A DNA stretch of 64,000 bases from Galerina marginata (GCA_023014335.1 JAECYW010000013.1:1488001-1552000), one strand, 5' to 3'; positions 21,350-32,506 are shown, numbered from the stretch's first letter. Notes: generated from the sequence alone by a model not told the origin. A program made the numbers and translations.

Positions 21350-22537
21350 CCCGCCTTTGCTTCTCGGGTTGTACCAAATCCAGAGGTCCTTGGTTTTTAT
21401 CACGTTGAATCTATTTCATCTCTTCAGCCCCGCTTTAGCCCCCTTCGCCCTAACTGCCTTTCCGATGAACGGATATTCCTGTGGAGAGGTGTTAATTCTC
21501 CTCCTCCTTCCCTCATAAATGTTCCAATCATTCATCATCTTGCTGCTCTTGCTTCCCAAGCCTCACTGCAGGACCGCTCAAGCTATGGCGCTGGCCTAAG
21601 AAAATTCCATTTATTTTGTGACATTTTCTCCATTCCAGAAGAGCTTCGGCTCCCAGCTTCATTTGCAATCCTCCACTCCTTTGTCCTTTGGTTAGTAGCA
21701 GAACCAGATGCCAATGACCCTGCCTTCTTTGATGGCACTCCTTTTGAGACAGTCTCTGTTGACACTGCCAAGAAATATCTTGCTAGTATCAGAGCTTGGC
21801 ACCTTGCTCAAGGTTGGCCACCACCACTTTCTGAAGAGGATCATGTCCGCATCAACTGGTCTATACGTGGAATGGCTAATCTCCAAGGATCCAAACGCCG
21901 ACGCCCTCCTAGACCACCCATCACCATTTACATGCTTCAAATCATTCGCTCAGTATTGGACCTTTCTGACCCCTTTGACGCATGCCTATGGGCACAGTGC
22001 GTATGTGCCTTTTTCGGTCTCATGCGCTTTGGTGAAGTCTCTGTCTTAACCAGGTCCAGCTTTGACAAGGAGAAACATCTTAAACGAAAAGATGTCCTAC
22101 TCAGTTCCGACATGGATGGCAAAGCCTATGCTCGACTTTGCCTCCCATCTGCTAAAACCGCACGTCCAGGAGAAACTCAAGATATTTTCCTGGTCGAAGA
22201 GGAAGGTCTTTGCCCCCTTGAAGCCCTCCGAAACCTCCGATCAGTTGTCCCTGCTGGCCCTGATGATCCTTTGTTCTCGTGGAGAGACAAGAAAGGATTT
22301 ATCCGCCCCATGGTTAAAGCCCCAGCCTTAACACGGATCAACACTATCCTTTCAGCTGCTGGTTTTGGAACTGCCTTTGGTCACTCCTTCAGAATTGGTG
22401 GTGCTTCCTTCTACTTGGCCAAAGGTGTTGCCCCTGAAGTTGTCAGGCTTCATGGAAGATGGCGTTCCTTAGCTTATGAAGCTTATATCCGATCATTTGA
22501 AATGATTGCTTCTCGTCATTTAGCTAATCTGGTCTAA
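21350..22537 (+). CDS. Ngaro ORF3, tyrosine recombinase
   Basis: The frame is open from upstream of the pol stop to 22537, so the exact start is unknown. A core-binding region ('SQASLQDRSSYGAGLRKFH') precedes the catalytic domain. Catalytic elements visible in order are Arg in 'GLMRFGEVSVL', the H-x-x-R box 'FGHSFRIGGASF', 'LHGRWRS' and the candidate nucleophile Tyr in 'LAYEAYIRSFE'. In this class the recombinase inserts a circular double-stranded DNA copy, instead of a DDE integrase. It is followed 66 bp later by repeat B1. No internal stop is present, so this enzyme looks intact. Confidence 0.87.
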   Translation, partial: PAFASRVVPNPEVLGFYHVESISSLQPRFSPLRPNCLSDERIFLWRGVNSPPPSLINVPIIHHLAALASQASLQDRSSYGAGLRKFHLFCDIFSIPEELRLPASFAILHSFVLWLVAEPDANDPAFFDGTPFETVSVDTAKKYLASIRAWHLAQGWPPPLSEEDHVRINWSIRGMANLQGSKRRRPPRPPITIYMLQIIRSVLDLSDPFDACLWAQCVCAFFGLMRFGEVSVLTRSSFDKEKHLKRKDVLLSSDMDGKAYARLCLPSAKTARPGETQDIFLVEEEGLCPLEALRNLRSVVPAGPDDPLFSWRDKKGFIRPMVKAPALTRINTILSAAGFGTAFGHSFRIGGASFYLAKGVAPEVVRLHGRWRSLAYEAYIRSFEMIASRHLANLV

Positions 22538-22602
22538 GGTCACTCGCCTTTGGTTGGGTTTAGCTGTGATTCTCGCCGCAGTCTTCCGTCTCGTGTGGGT
22601 AA

Positions 22603-22697
22603 GCGGCTCAATCGCGCTTGTTTTTGTGTCAGCTTTGCTGACCCCACCCAACCTCAGGCTCTTAACCTTTTGGCAAGTGGCGTTAGACGAAGTTGGA
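22603..22697 (+). repeat. Ngaro split direct repeat B1
   Basis: 95 bp from 'GCGGCTCAATCGCGC' to 'GACGAAGTTGGA', directly joined to A2. Confidence 0.9.
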
Positions 22698-22870
22698 ATT
22701 AGCTAAGCTACCGGCAATCCCTAGCGAAGCCGGGAGTAGCCGGTCGCAGCGTCCAACTGAGCGGCAAGTGTAGCAGTGCCAGCTCATCACCTTTTCTCAT
22801 CAACGACGCACTGCTGCACGCTGCCTGCGCCGTACCTCTCGTTTTCCTCCATCTACCTAGCTTGTTTCTC
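22697..22870 (+). repeat. Ngaro split direct repeat A2
   Basis: Second copy of A1, with single-base differences (for example AGCGAAGCC against AGCAAAGCC). It follows B1 directly, as expected for the Ngaro layout. Confidence 0.9.
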
Positions 22871-23085
22871 CCCACCATCCCACCCTTGCCTCACAATTCT
22901 CTTTATACAAATAGTTTTCAGTTGTTTTATATTCTACCTAACCTTCTAGTCTGTCTTTATCATACATCATTTACCAATTATCATTCCCAAGTCACTTAGT
23001 CAATCTTACTTCCATACATCAACTGAGTACAGCTTGCATTAAGGTTCATGAGCTAAGACACTTGCGTGATTGATCCCGCCCACCC

Positions 23086-23180
23086 GCGGCTCAATCGCGC
23101 TTGTTTTTGTGTCAGCTTTGCTGACCCCACCCAACCTCAGGCTCTTAACCTTTTGGCAAGTGGCGTTAGACGAAGTTGGA
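23086..23180 (+). repeat. Ngaro split direct repeat B2 (3' end)
   Basis: Second copy of B1, ending 'AAGTTGGA'. The target duplication of the adjacent MITE overlaps its last two bases. Confidence 0.88.
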
Positions 23181-23187
23181 GGGAGAG

Positions 23188-23845
23188 CAGGCTCCTAACC
23201 AGCCGTCGTTGGGTGTTCTATCTCTAAGTGTGCGGTTGACGGATGTGATTTCCGAAAGTGCTTTGTAATCCATAACTTTAATTTTTGACGAACACCCAAC
23301 GACGGCTGGCAAACTATGTCAGCCACAGGCGTGTGAATATGCTGACTAACACACTAAAACCCCTTCTTCCCCCTCACTCTTATGGCATACAGACTCAAAT
23401 AAATTCAGAAATACAAATCAAAAATGCTTAAAGGACACTAGGAAGATATCCTAGCTTTTTTCGCGATTTGAATCTGCATCAATTAAGAGATAGACATTAA
23501 ATACCTGTTGTTTCAATGCAATTTGGGCAGCCCAGCCAATATCTCAGTGTTTTGAGCCGCTAAAAAAAATTCAGAGATCAGGGGCATGTGTAAAAGTACA
23601 TTCAAGGAGTTCTCATAATTTTATCTGTCTGCTATGGACTTTAAATCTGTCATTTTTAACGAAGAAAAGATGAAATCTACGTGTTAGTCAGCATATTCAC
23701 ACGCCTGTGGCTGACATAGTTTGCCAGCCGTCGTTGGGTGTTCGTCAAAAATTAAAGTTATGGATTACAAAGCACTTTCGGAAATCACATCCGTCAACCG
23801 CACACTTAGAGATAGAACACCCAACGACGGCTGGTTAGGAGCCTG
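23188..23845. mobile_element. 658-bp MITE with 165-bp perfect-looking inverted repeats
   Basis: Terminal inverted repeats 23188-23351 and 23681-23845 read 'CAGGCTCCTAACCAGCCGTC' inward from both ends and match along their whole length as far as I can read. The 9-bp direct repeats 'GAGGGAGAG' at 23179-23187 and 23846-23854 look like the target duplication, which fits Mutator-like non-autonomous elements better than hAT (8 bp). Each arm itself contains a smaller inverted repeat, 'CCAGCCGTCGTTGGGTGTTC', at about 23200 and again inverted at about 23290. The 330-bp centre is AT-rich and non-coding. Confidence 0.85.
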
Positions 23846-23967
23846 GAGGGAGAGGGAGACTGGAAAAAGACTCGGACGTTGAACTTTCGTGACAGAAAGT
23901 AACTTCACGTGCTGTTACTCGACGTATCTTCCACGCGTCTGACTCTCTGACGCCAATTGTTCAAGCA

Positions 23968-24974
23968 ATGTCTTCAGCAACCCCCACACTGGTGATACCT
24001 TTTATCGCGTCGGAGCTCCCAACATGCAACCCAAACCTCATGCCTTTTCACATCAACTACACTGGACCTGCTGCTGTCTCTGCGTTTATGCGCGTGGAGA
24101 AAGCTAAACCGGAGGACAAGGATCAGAACACGGGCGAGAAGGACGCGACAGTTGCAGCTGGAGGGCCGGAGGACTCTAATGTGGACACAGATATGAAAGT
24201 CGACGCCTCTATTACCCTGCAGACGCAAGGGTCTTTCACAACGGAGCCAGATACGCACGGCGAGGCTTCTGGCTCTGCCCTACCAATCACGGAGGCCGAA
24301 AGCCAAACCCTCTCCATTCGGACGGAATCGACGCTCGTGGTCGAATCTCAGACGTCTCTTGCATCGGATGCCACGCAGGTGTTGTCTCCAGTACTGGAGG
24401 ACTTGGACAAGCGCTTCCTGTCTACCTTCCGGGGTCGTACAATTCACGGCCTTACGATCGACCTTCCTGAAGGCTATGGAGGCCTCGTACTGCAAACCCA
24501 AGAGGAAACGGGCTCAGGCTCAGTAAACGATAAGGAGAAGGATAGCAAAAACGGGAAGGGCAAGGATTCGAGCGAAAAAAAGAAGGAGGGTGAAACGAAA
24601 AGTTCGAAGGCAAAAGAAACTGGAAAGCCTCGCGGAAGGTTGACACGCAGCGCCGTCTCCAAACGGGTAGAGGTGATCACGATTGAAGATGAAGACGAGG
24701 TGATGGCGGACCCGGAGCATAATATGAACAGCTCATTGGAAGACACAGAAGCTTCTACGGAGACGCCAGACGATCGACCGGTTCGAAACCTCGTACCTAC
24801 AGCCCAGTTTACCTCCTTCACACTATGGCATCCAGATCGGCCAGTGGACAAAGAAAGCGATGAATATTATAGAACACTTACAGAGTGGATCGCTCTATCG
24901 CACGAAGTACCCATTTTTCCTTTTTGCAAGGCTGCAGCTAATTTCGCGTTTAGATTCATCGGACAGACTTGTAA
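23968..24974 (+). CDS. RNH203: Ribonuclease H2 subunit C
   Basis: This is the non-catalytic C subunit of the heterotrimeric RNase H2, which removes ribonucleotides misincorporated into nuclear DNA and RNA from RNA:DNA hybrids. The conserved blocks are present: 'LMPFHINYTGPAAVSAFMR' near the N-terminus, 'FRGRTIHGLTIDLPEGYGGL' in the middle, and 'FTSFTLWHPDRPVDKESDEY' with 'LTEWIALSHE' at the end. Exon 1 runs to 24906. Removal of the intron 24907-24953 (GTACCC...TTTAG) gives the final residues 'IHRTDL' and TAA at 24972-24974, matching the usual 'HEIHR' ending. Long low-complexity Ser/Thr/Lys insertions between the blocks are normal for basidiomycete members. The promoter side abuts the MITE. 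Confidence 0.9.
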
Positions 24975-25275
24975 TATTACTTTTTTTTCGCACCTACTTT
25001 CCTTTTCCTCTTCACTCAAGATGCTGGCGTCGTTCGAGAAAACAAGCTGGCATCAAGCACTTTTCATTATTTAATATGCACTATACCCGACTTCCCGGTT
25101 TGTTCGAAATTTACTTGTGCAGGAAATAAGCTGTCGTGTCTACAGTTAAACCCTATATCCCACAAGAAAGATCATGCACCTCACGCCGCAGGCATATGAC
25201 GTCTAGACACGAATGTTAACATTTACTCCTTGATAACGTCCGTGCATGGTTTCAGGAAGGAAATAGGAAACTCGA

Positions 25276-25669
25276 TCATAGCCTTTGTAGATGCGCTTTC
25301 CTTCGAGGTAGACCAGGTGGCCATGTCAGGTCCCTTGTCAGTGCTTCATGTTCTCGCCGGGTTAGGAGGAGTTGCAACCTCAAACCGAACTGCGCAGGAA
25401 GCACAGGTGGCTTGTGCTAATTCAAGCGCCTTCCATGAAGGTCTACTGGTACGCTGATTGCTCAGTCTTTGATCCACAATCCACTTGCTATGCAGGGGAT
25501 TGTTCGCCACCGTCATGCGCTGAGTGTTGCGCCACTCATATGAGTGCATGTTGATCTTAGGAGGAACAGCCATGAAAGCGCCCCGGCGCAGCTGCGTACG
25601 CAGCGCCTCCGACACGAACTTTGCCACATGAACAAACTCCCGTAATGTTCGTGGAAATGTGGTAAGCAA
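25276..25669 (-). CDS. Small basic hypothetical protein (two exons)
   Basis: The minus-strand frame starts at 25669 ('MLTTFPRTLREFVHVAKFVS', then 'PPKINMHSYEWRN'). A second coding-looking segment ends at 25276 ('KPPVLPAQFGLRLQLLLTRR', then 'LTWPPGLPRRKAHLQRL' and stop). They lie in different frames and need an intron whose acceptor is probably 'TTGAATTAG' at 25417. The donor is unresolved (candidates GTGGAT near 25477 or GTGGCG near 25503). The product would be about 110 residues, basic, with an Arg-rich N-terminus that could be a mitochondrial presequence. I do not recognise the family. Confidence 0.45.
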
Positions 25670-27166
25670 AGTGTGCTGTACACAAGCTGTCCTGATGGAT
25701 GGTGAATAGGAATGAGAACATGGGCAGCTTTCACCGATGAATTTAAATATACCTGATACTCGAGAAACCGATGTCGCGAAGGAGACATTTATTTCGAGAA
25801 GTAGTGAAACGATGCATACGCATGCGAAATATATGTCGCTCTAATGACGTTTGACGCCTATTAGCGGCATGATTTAGCTTCGGGAAGAAGGCGCATTGAG
25901 GATACTTGTTTTATAATAGCTCACCAAGACAAAAATCTTCCAGAACCCAGGCTTGAAACTGATTGATACTGTCAGTGACCACACTTGGGCCCGAGGAGCC
26001 CTCCTAGCCAGGCTGCGATATATGTGATGTGTCCTACGGATCACCCGTTATCTGATGTTCATCTCAAGGATGATCATGAAACACCCATGAACAAATGAAG
26101 TACTATTGCAGGGTCTGGGTGGCTAAAATCATATGGAGGGCGACAAGAGAAACTTGAAGCAGAGTTTTTGTCAGTCAATTTGCTATGTGAAGGCGCCGAT
26201 GTTCCTTACCTATCCCTGAGGGATGGCCAGAGGTAAAGCTCGAGTCTCGACGATATGCTCACGGCGCCTAATAGTAATAGGTTCGAAACGACTCAGATCA
26301 CGAGTTTGCTGGGAGTTTCTTTCCGAATTCTCGGAGACTCGTCGGAGGTTGTCTAAACGGATCAGCCGGCACAGCTATCGTCCCATGAGCAGCCGCCGAC
26401 TGCCATCTGCCAGTGCCAATACCCATGCCAATACCCATGCCAGTCCGATGGGCGCCACTCTCAAGCCTTTTGAACTGGCTATCTTGACACCGTCAGAGAT
26501 AAAAAAGTCGATTGGATGGAATTAAATCCTTTCCGCGTCGCTCGAGATCTGTGAAACGAACAACCAGTCAATCGAGGCAGGTTCTGAGGTTAGTGTCCAC
26601 TCTAATAAATCGAATAAGGACTCTCGTTCATTCTCATAGTCTTGATAATTATAAAGGCCTTGCTAGTATTCGCTTATATCTCCTATTTCACTCGCACATG
26701 CACTGGCAGGAATCCCAGGTACCGGAGAGCGTGTCAAAGAAGTTTACGCTGCCTTTTCGTGCTCAAAACGTGTGTCCAAAACTTCAGTCGAGTTCCCAGA
26801 GTCCATCGTGAATCAGAACGACGTTCCAAAGGTTACTGAGGTGGCCCACCATCCACATACTTCTGCTAGAATCTGACATACCGGAGTCGGTACTAAAAGT
26901 GTCACGGCATTCTGTCAACTCCTTCGAAAGCGAACAAGGACCCCGTTCAACGCCGCTCTAAAAGTCACTACCCATGTGCACAATGCTCCCATTTATTCCC
27001 GCCGAGCTGCGAATGCGCCGTACCACAAAAATGGAATAACTGTCAAGAATAGACGTGAAATAGGGCACATTAAGTTGGGTGGGCGTTGTCTCTTTTGTCT
27101 CTCTTTCCCATTCTGAACTTTTGGCCCGCAGCCTAAGCCAGCTTTTGGTGAGTGTGCTTGCCCGCC
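25670..27166. other. Intergenic, no convincing gene
   Basis: About 1.5 kb with only short overlapping frames. No terminal repeats, tRNA or recognisable domain seen. Confidence 0.5.
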
Positions 27167-28990
27167 ATGGAGCAGGGCATCCCCGAGATGTCTGTGCTCC
27201 TTTCAAGCCTAACTGCAACCAAGGTATGTACGCTTGCCATTTTTTCATGTAGAAGTTGTGGTCTCACGACATCTTATCAAGTATGCAACTGGTCTGTTCA
27301 ACTGAATTACGGGCCATAATATGTTCGACGCTCACAGTTTAACATACCTCAGTGGCTTCTGCTACCGTGTTGGTGTGGGATATGGCTCTGACTCTGGATC
27401 TAGAGGCAAGGCGCTGATCCTGTGCGCATGTTTCGTTGTTCATGGTATTCGCCAGGTGTCCAGAGTTTGGAGGGTCAAAAAGACTCTTGGAACGACCCTA
27501 TTCTTTATCGTATGTGTGAAAGTTTTCCGATGCTGTCCTACATCGTTGACGCCATCTTAGAACCGCTATCTGCCCCCAGTTCTGTTTGTCTTCGATCTCT
27601 CCTGTAAGACTGACACTGCACCCCGAGTGCCGGTCAATTGCTCACAAAATTACAATAGCGCAGTTCATGCCCACTCCATCGATACAAGTGAGTACTAACT
27701 CTAACTCGAATATGTCCTTGTGGACTAACTCTAATATAATTTCCAGTTGTAAGTCATCAGTCATCCTTTACGCAATTTATCCGAACTATCTTCATTAGGT
27801 GCAAGAATTATGAACTGTCATCCACCATTTTGGATTTGGTCTCGATTGGTGTAATTGAATGTCAGCGCTGAACCATTCACTTGATCGTCTTACCCACCTC
27901 ATCTTCACTTTGAAGGCGTCCTCGTGATGCGAACGCACGCCCTCTATCAAAACAAAATTCTATTGTCGGTTCTGGCATTCTTGTGTATTGTGCGTCCCTT
28001 TTGCAAACCGAAATCTGCAAAGGAATTTCTAAAAAACCTACAGGCATCAATGGCCATCATGTTGACTTGTTTCCTCATCGTGCTCCGATATGAAACATGT
28101 CCGCTTCTTGTTCTCTTTCTCCGCCTGGATTAGCAATAACGACATTAGCTAGTTATACCAGCAAGCACGATAGGTTTCAAAGGGTGCCTATCGGGTTGTA
28201 CTAGTCCCCTCTGCCAGCCTCTCCTAATCGCCTTTTGGGTTCCTTTTTTCTGTTTCGAAACACGTAAGCTTTTATATCAAACAATAAATTGAATTCAAAG
28301 CTTACTATCCAATCTCTTGATAGTGGTTTTTGTCCTCACGGTTTGGAAATCATACAAATCATGTTGGTGCCCTTCTCACTCCTTCTTGTACAACTTTTCT
28401 GATACCGTACCGTCCAGTCAAAGTATCGAGATTGTCGGGTTCCAATAATATTGTCCGAATTATCGTGCGCGATGGTCAGTAATTCACTAGATCACAAGGC
28501 GGCGACGGGACTAACAAATTCCCCAATGTTCAGGTCTTCTCTACTACGTTGGTTAGTCACAATAGTTTCGGTCTGAACAAAACTAATTTCTTCACCATTC
28601 TTCCTTAGTGATTATGTGTATGTCTCTTTGTCGTGGCTTCTATTTCTTTGTTGTCTGATCGACGACTTTTAATAATAGCTGTCTCTATCTGCAACTTTCT
28701 CATATGGATATTGGACCCGTTTGCCTCGTACCTTGCGGTCGGTCTCATGAAGAGTCTTCAAGCAACCATCACATCTAGGTACGAATATCTAAGTTTGAAA
28801 TCGGTCAAGAATCACCATAATTTGACCATCTTGTTCTAGGCTACTGCTCAACCTTCGAGGAATACTAGAAACGAGGGTGGCCACGATTTCACAATTCGAA
28901 ACTGATTACCCAGGCTCCTTGATAGGCTTGGAAAACACGAGGCCTGCTAGATCCACGGATACGAGTGAACCAATAGGCTACGCGCTATAG
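27167..28990 (+). CDS. DUF6533 integral membrane protein, copy 1
   Basis: A gene of about 14 short exons encodes a seven-helix-like membrane protein of the large basidiomycete DUF6533 family, whose function is unknown. In spliced order I read 'ASATVLVWDMALTLDLE', 'VSRVWRVKKTLGTTLFFI', 'NRYLPPVLFVFDLS', 'QFMPTPSIQLCKNYELSS', 'VSIGVIECVLVMRTHALYQN', 'MAIMLTCFLIVLRYE', 'PLLIAFWVPFFCFET', 'LVFVLTVWKSYKS', 'NNIVRIIVRDGLLYYV', 'FLIWILDPFASYLAVGLMKS' and the family signature 'RLLLNLRGILE', ending at TAG 28988-28990. The start ATG at 27167 ('MEQGIPEMSVLLSSLTATK') is likely, but the splice from it into the next exon is uncertain. The frame requires a 2-nt micro-exon at 27747-27748. Copy 2 lies 650 bp downstream on the same strand. 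Confidence 0.82.
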
Positions 28991-29642
28991 GAGCGTGATG
29001 AGAATGGGAATTTTTTAGTGGATAAAAAGAAGAGAATTCCGTGGTGGTGGGCGTCACATGCTTGGGGATTAACTTATAACTTTTCGTTGCGGATAAACAG
29101 CCATAGGAAGTAGCATTCAATCACAGTGTACTTATATCTGGAACTGAGCTTCGGAAGGGTTTGTTGGGCGACGTAAAGATCGTATCCATTGATAGGCCGC
29201 GCCCGTGAAACATTGCCTCAGCATCCAAGTATCTCACTTGTTCATCAAGATGGAAGTTGTTGCGCAAGTGACAGGCCAAAATAGCTGAGTGGATGCTGTG
29301 TTGATTGCCCTAACAAAAGGCGTAAGTCATCCTCACGAGAAGTCACATTTCTTAGGTGAATGATCGCGTTTTTCTATTCTGGGCCCAAACCAGCACCTTT
29401 TACATTCCGCTTACTGCGTTATTGTACCAATGCATCACCGTGAATAGCCATAGGGTGATATCATGTCAGCGAAGTGTTCTCAAGCTGATCGCTTAAAGAA
29501 TTTCGTCGACCCCAAGTGACGTCCGACATCACCTTGGAACCAGTTCAAATGATATATGTAACTCTCTGGCATATGCCTTTCCACGACTAACCCTTCCTCG
29601 CTCGCAAAACCTCAACGTCGACCACTCGAGTCTGATAGGTGG
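28991..29642. other. Intergenic between the DUF6533 copies
   Basis: No coding frame or repeat could be supported. It must contain the promoter of copy 2. Confidence 0.5.
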
Positions 29643-31523
29643 ATGTCGTTTAGCCCTGTTGTGTCAGGGGCCTCTGCGTCGCAGGAAGAACTGTACTCAG
29701 CTCGATTCACAACACGGGTACGCTCTCTGCCATGAAGTTAAATAATTGTTGATGACAAAATGATACTTTCAAGTATCTCACAGGTCAGTTGGAGGTGCAG
29801 CAGTCTATTCAAACAACACTCATCCAGGTCGCAGTTGTGGGAATAACAATTCTGGTGTGGGACATCCTTGTTACGCTCGACATAGAGGTCTGAGGCCTGA
29901 GGACTTGAGTTCACAATGACCTCGTTGCTGAGACCGTGGCTTTCGCAGATACAGAGAGTATGGCTGGCAAGGAAGACCTTTGGTACCTCGTTGTTCTTTT
30001 TCGTAAGCATAACTTTCCCATAGATGTCACGGTTACTTACATAGACAGAATCGATACCTCCCGCTTGTCCTGTTAATCTACAACACATACCGTGAGAGTT
30101 CTTTTGCTCTAGATTTATGGGGAACTGATTCAGAAAGATGGGTACGGTCTCAACAGATGAATTTGCACCTTCGCCATCGATCGAAGTACGTACCTTGTTG
30201 CATCAGGAATATCAAACAACAGTTATTAATGCTTGCTGTTACTGTAGTTGTGAGGTTCAGATGCAATGTCATGATCATGGCCAACTGTTCTTAATATTTC
30301 TTAAACAACATCTAGCTGTAGATTTTTTCAACCGACATATGCAATACTGATCATCATTTCCATTGGAGCAATAGAATGTAAGTGTGTGTCATATTTTCAT
30401 ACAAATGGTGACTGACATGTAAAAATGAATTAGGCGTCCTTATAATGCGGACAAATGCTCTTTATCGAAGTAGAACCTTGTTTCTCGCATTGGCTTCGCT
30501 AGGACTTGTAAGTAAGACCGCACAGCGAACAAGACCCACAAGACTTACGAAGAGCGCACGCTCAGCTATCCACCGCCAACATGATCGCCTGCTATCTAAT
30601 CTCATTCGAACACACCAACTGTGAGTTTTTGTAGTAATCGATAGGGATATATCTGATGACTGAGCTTGATGAAAGTTATGGCAGGACCTTCTGACTTCAC
30701 TAGTTGTTACTCGACGTGTCCCGGCTCGGTTTGTGAAAAAGCTTTGACCATCTTCTGGGTCCCATTCTTTCTCTTCGAATCGAGTAAGTCTTAAACAATG
30801 CATATATTCAAGCTACTCACATACTTTTGTAGTCATCTTCGTCCTAACTGTATGGAAATGCTTCCGGGGATGTACGCTTCTCATCCGTTTCTATGAGTTC
30901 GGGAAGTGATAGTAGGGGTCGTAGGTCAATCATTCAATCGATCGATCGTACTCCAAGTGTTACTACGGGATGGTGGGTGGTTGAGACTGGATCAGCGCCA
31001 GGGCTTTCTGACAGTTTTTTGTTGCAGGACTCGTCTATTACTTTGGTCAGTGCACAACTAGATAGTTTCTTCTGATTAACCTTACATCTGCGTTGCCTCC
31101 AGTCATCATGGGTAGGACCGAGGCATCTCCACTCACACTGATGCCTCATTAATGTTGAACTTTTGCAGCCGTCAGTATCGTCAATATCCTCTTTTGGGTT
31201 GTTGTCGGGGGTGCTGGTTTGAAATCGTATTATGCCATCGCGGTCTCAAAGGCTCTTCAATCGGTGATCTGCTCAAGGTACGCCTGATTTATCAAAAATA
31301 TGGAAAATTTTGGGAATTTAGCGACTTACTTACAATTAGGATGTTGCTGAACTTACGAGGACTCTTGGAAACGACAAGGTCTGGAACGAGGTTCCAGTCA
31401 GGCCCGCCGGGGACGTTATTGCATTTGACTTCTGTTCATTCTTTGCAATTGTCATTGGACGAACTAGACGATGAACACGACGAACACGAAGACGAATTCC
31501 ACGTTATGCATGCGCGGAGATGA
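29643..31523 (+). CDS. DUF6533 integral membrane protein, copy 2
   Basis: Paralogue of the preceding gene with the same exon plan. Exon 1 (29643-29717) reads 'MSFSPVVSGASASQEELYSA'. Exon 2 (29828-29887) gives 'VAVVGITILVWDILVTLDIE'. Then follow 'IQRVWLARKTFGTSLFFF', 'NRYLPLVLLIYNTY', 'HEFAPSPSIEFCRFF', 'ILIIISIGAIECVLIMRTN', 'LSTANMIACYLISFEHTN', 'KALTIFWVPFFLFES', 'IIFVLTVWKCFRGC', 'SIVLQVLLRDGLVYYF', 'VNILFWVVVGGAGLKSYYAI' and 'RMLLNLRGLLETT', with an acidic tail and TGA at 31521-31523. A 29-nt exon (30157-30185), a 2-nt micro-exon (30248-30249) and a 62-nt exon have the same lengths as in copy 1. The exon starting after 'GATGAAAG' (not the downstream 'GGCAG') avoids a stop at the junction. 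No inactivating change was found. Confidence 0.83.
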
Positions 31524-32470
31524 TCGATGGCCACCCGTGGCCGCTGAAATAGACATTGGCGCAGACCGTCTGCGTCCGCGCAAGCGCAAAAGAAGACGTC
31601 ACCGTAACGACGTTTAAAAGTGTATCAATTTACTCTCACCTGTCCCATGTCCCAACCAAGTATTTTAGGAGCCAAAAAAATAATCCGAGTTACTGATGTA
31701 TCCGTAAATTAGGTAGTCGATGGGACCCCCGCGTTTCACCTGTTCCGAGCTGCCAACTGTGTTAAATTCCCATTATACTCGTAGAGCCGTTCATAAAATT
31801 TTCCGAGTTTCATTGCATTGAACACCAGGTATATTTGAAGTAGGAAAAGTCTGCATGCCCGGTAGACCAACGTTAAGATGACCCGTCGACCGTTGGCTTG
31901 CGGCATTCCACTTGGAGACATTACCGGCAACGTTTTCTCTCAAGGCGTCGGAGACCTGGGAAAACGAGAAAGCTTATAAAGGTTGTTCAGAAGCTTGAAC
32001 TCTACCAATCGCCACGAGTTACCACGTGGGTCTGGCAAGGTGGAAGAGGTTGGCAAACATGATTGGCTGAGAGGAGCTCCCAGAGACAATATAATCCCTC
32101 TTGAACCTCCGGGGCCGCTGACCCCCTGGAAGGTGAAGGAAGCGATAAATGAGAGTTCGTGGTAAAAAGCCAGTATTTTGGTTATTGAACCTTTCCCGGA
32201 AGACCCGGTTAGAGGTAGCCTGAACGGTGCCGGTTCGAAGACCCTGATTCGGGGTGACGTTGAGGTTGCGTCGAGGTGCATAACCCTCAAAATTTCGACC
32301 TTGCCACCGTGAAATATGGAGAACAAAGTCATCTTATGCTTGGAAAAACGGTCGATGTTCACCCTCTTGGAATTGGGGTATGAGTCCGAGAGTTTCCAGG
32401 AAAAAATGTGAGGAAACATCGGGGAATGAGGTTTGTAACGGGTGACACAGACGAGTGACCGCCATCAGGA

Positions 32471-32477
32471 CACGTCA
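32471..32477 (-). promoter_or_regulatory. UPRE-like site (TGACGTG) upstream of the PDI gene
   Basis: The plus strand reads CACGTCA, the reverse complement of TGACGTG, the core bound by Hac1/Cib1 in the fungal unfolded-protein response. It lies 98 bp before the ATG of an ER chaperone gene, a typical UPR target, but one 7-mer is weak evidence. Confidence 0.5.
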
Positions 32478-32498
32478 GTGCACCTGGTGGGATCCTCC

Positions 32499-32506
32499 AT
32501 AAATAC
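32499..32506 (+). promoter_or_regulatory. TATA-like element of the PDI gene
   Basis: 'CATAAATA' lies 69 bp upstream of the ATG at 32575, a plausible TATA position for this gene. Confidence 0.45.

Larger units (their letters stand above)
17818..23180 (+). mobile_element. Ngaro-type tyrosine-recombinase retrotransposon
   Basis: The element has the split direct repeat layout diagnostic of Ngaro/PAT-like elements: A1, coding region, B1-A2, B2. A1 (17819-17992) and A2 (22697-22870) are 174 bp and nearly identical. B1 (22603-22697) and B2 (23086-23180) are 95 bp and appear identical. Between A1 and B1 lie a gag-like zinc-finger gene, reverse transcriptase/RNase H, and a tyrosine recombinase, in the usual order. 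No LTRs or DDE integrase are present. The near identity of the repeats indicates a young copy, although the pol reading has an apparent +1 shift near 19767. Confidence 0.92.

Noticed and set aside
30603..30700. Apparent stop codon at an exon junction in DUF6533 copy 2
   Set aside because: Using the acceptor after 'GATGAAAG' instead of the one after 'GGCAG' gives an open reading matching the family.
31639..31650. CCTGTCCCATGT resembling the KDZ terminal motif
   Set aside because: Only about 11 bases match, and the surrounding sequence shares nothing with the terminal repeats; probably chance.
31940..32419. 159-codon minus-strand open frame
   Set aside because: No motif, no supporting splice structure, lies in a promoter region.
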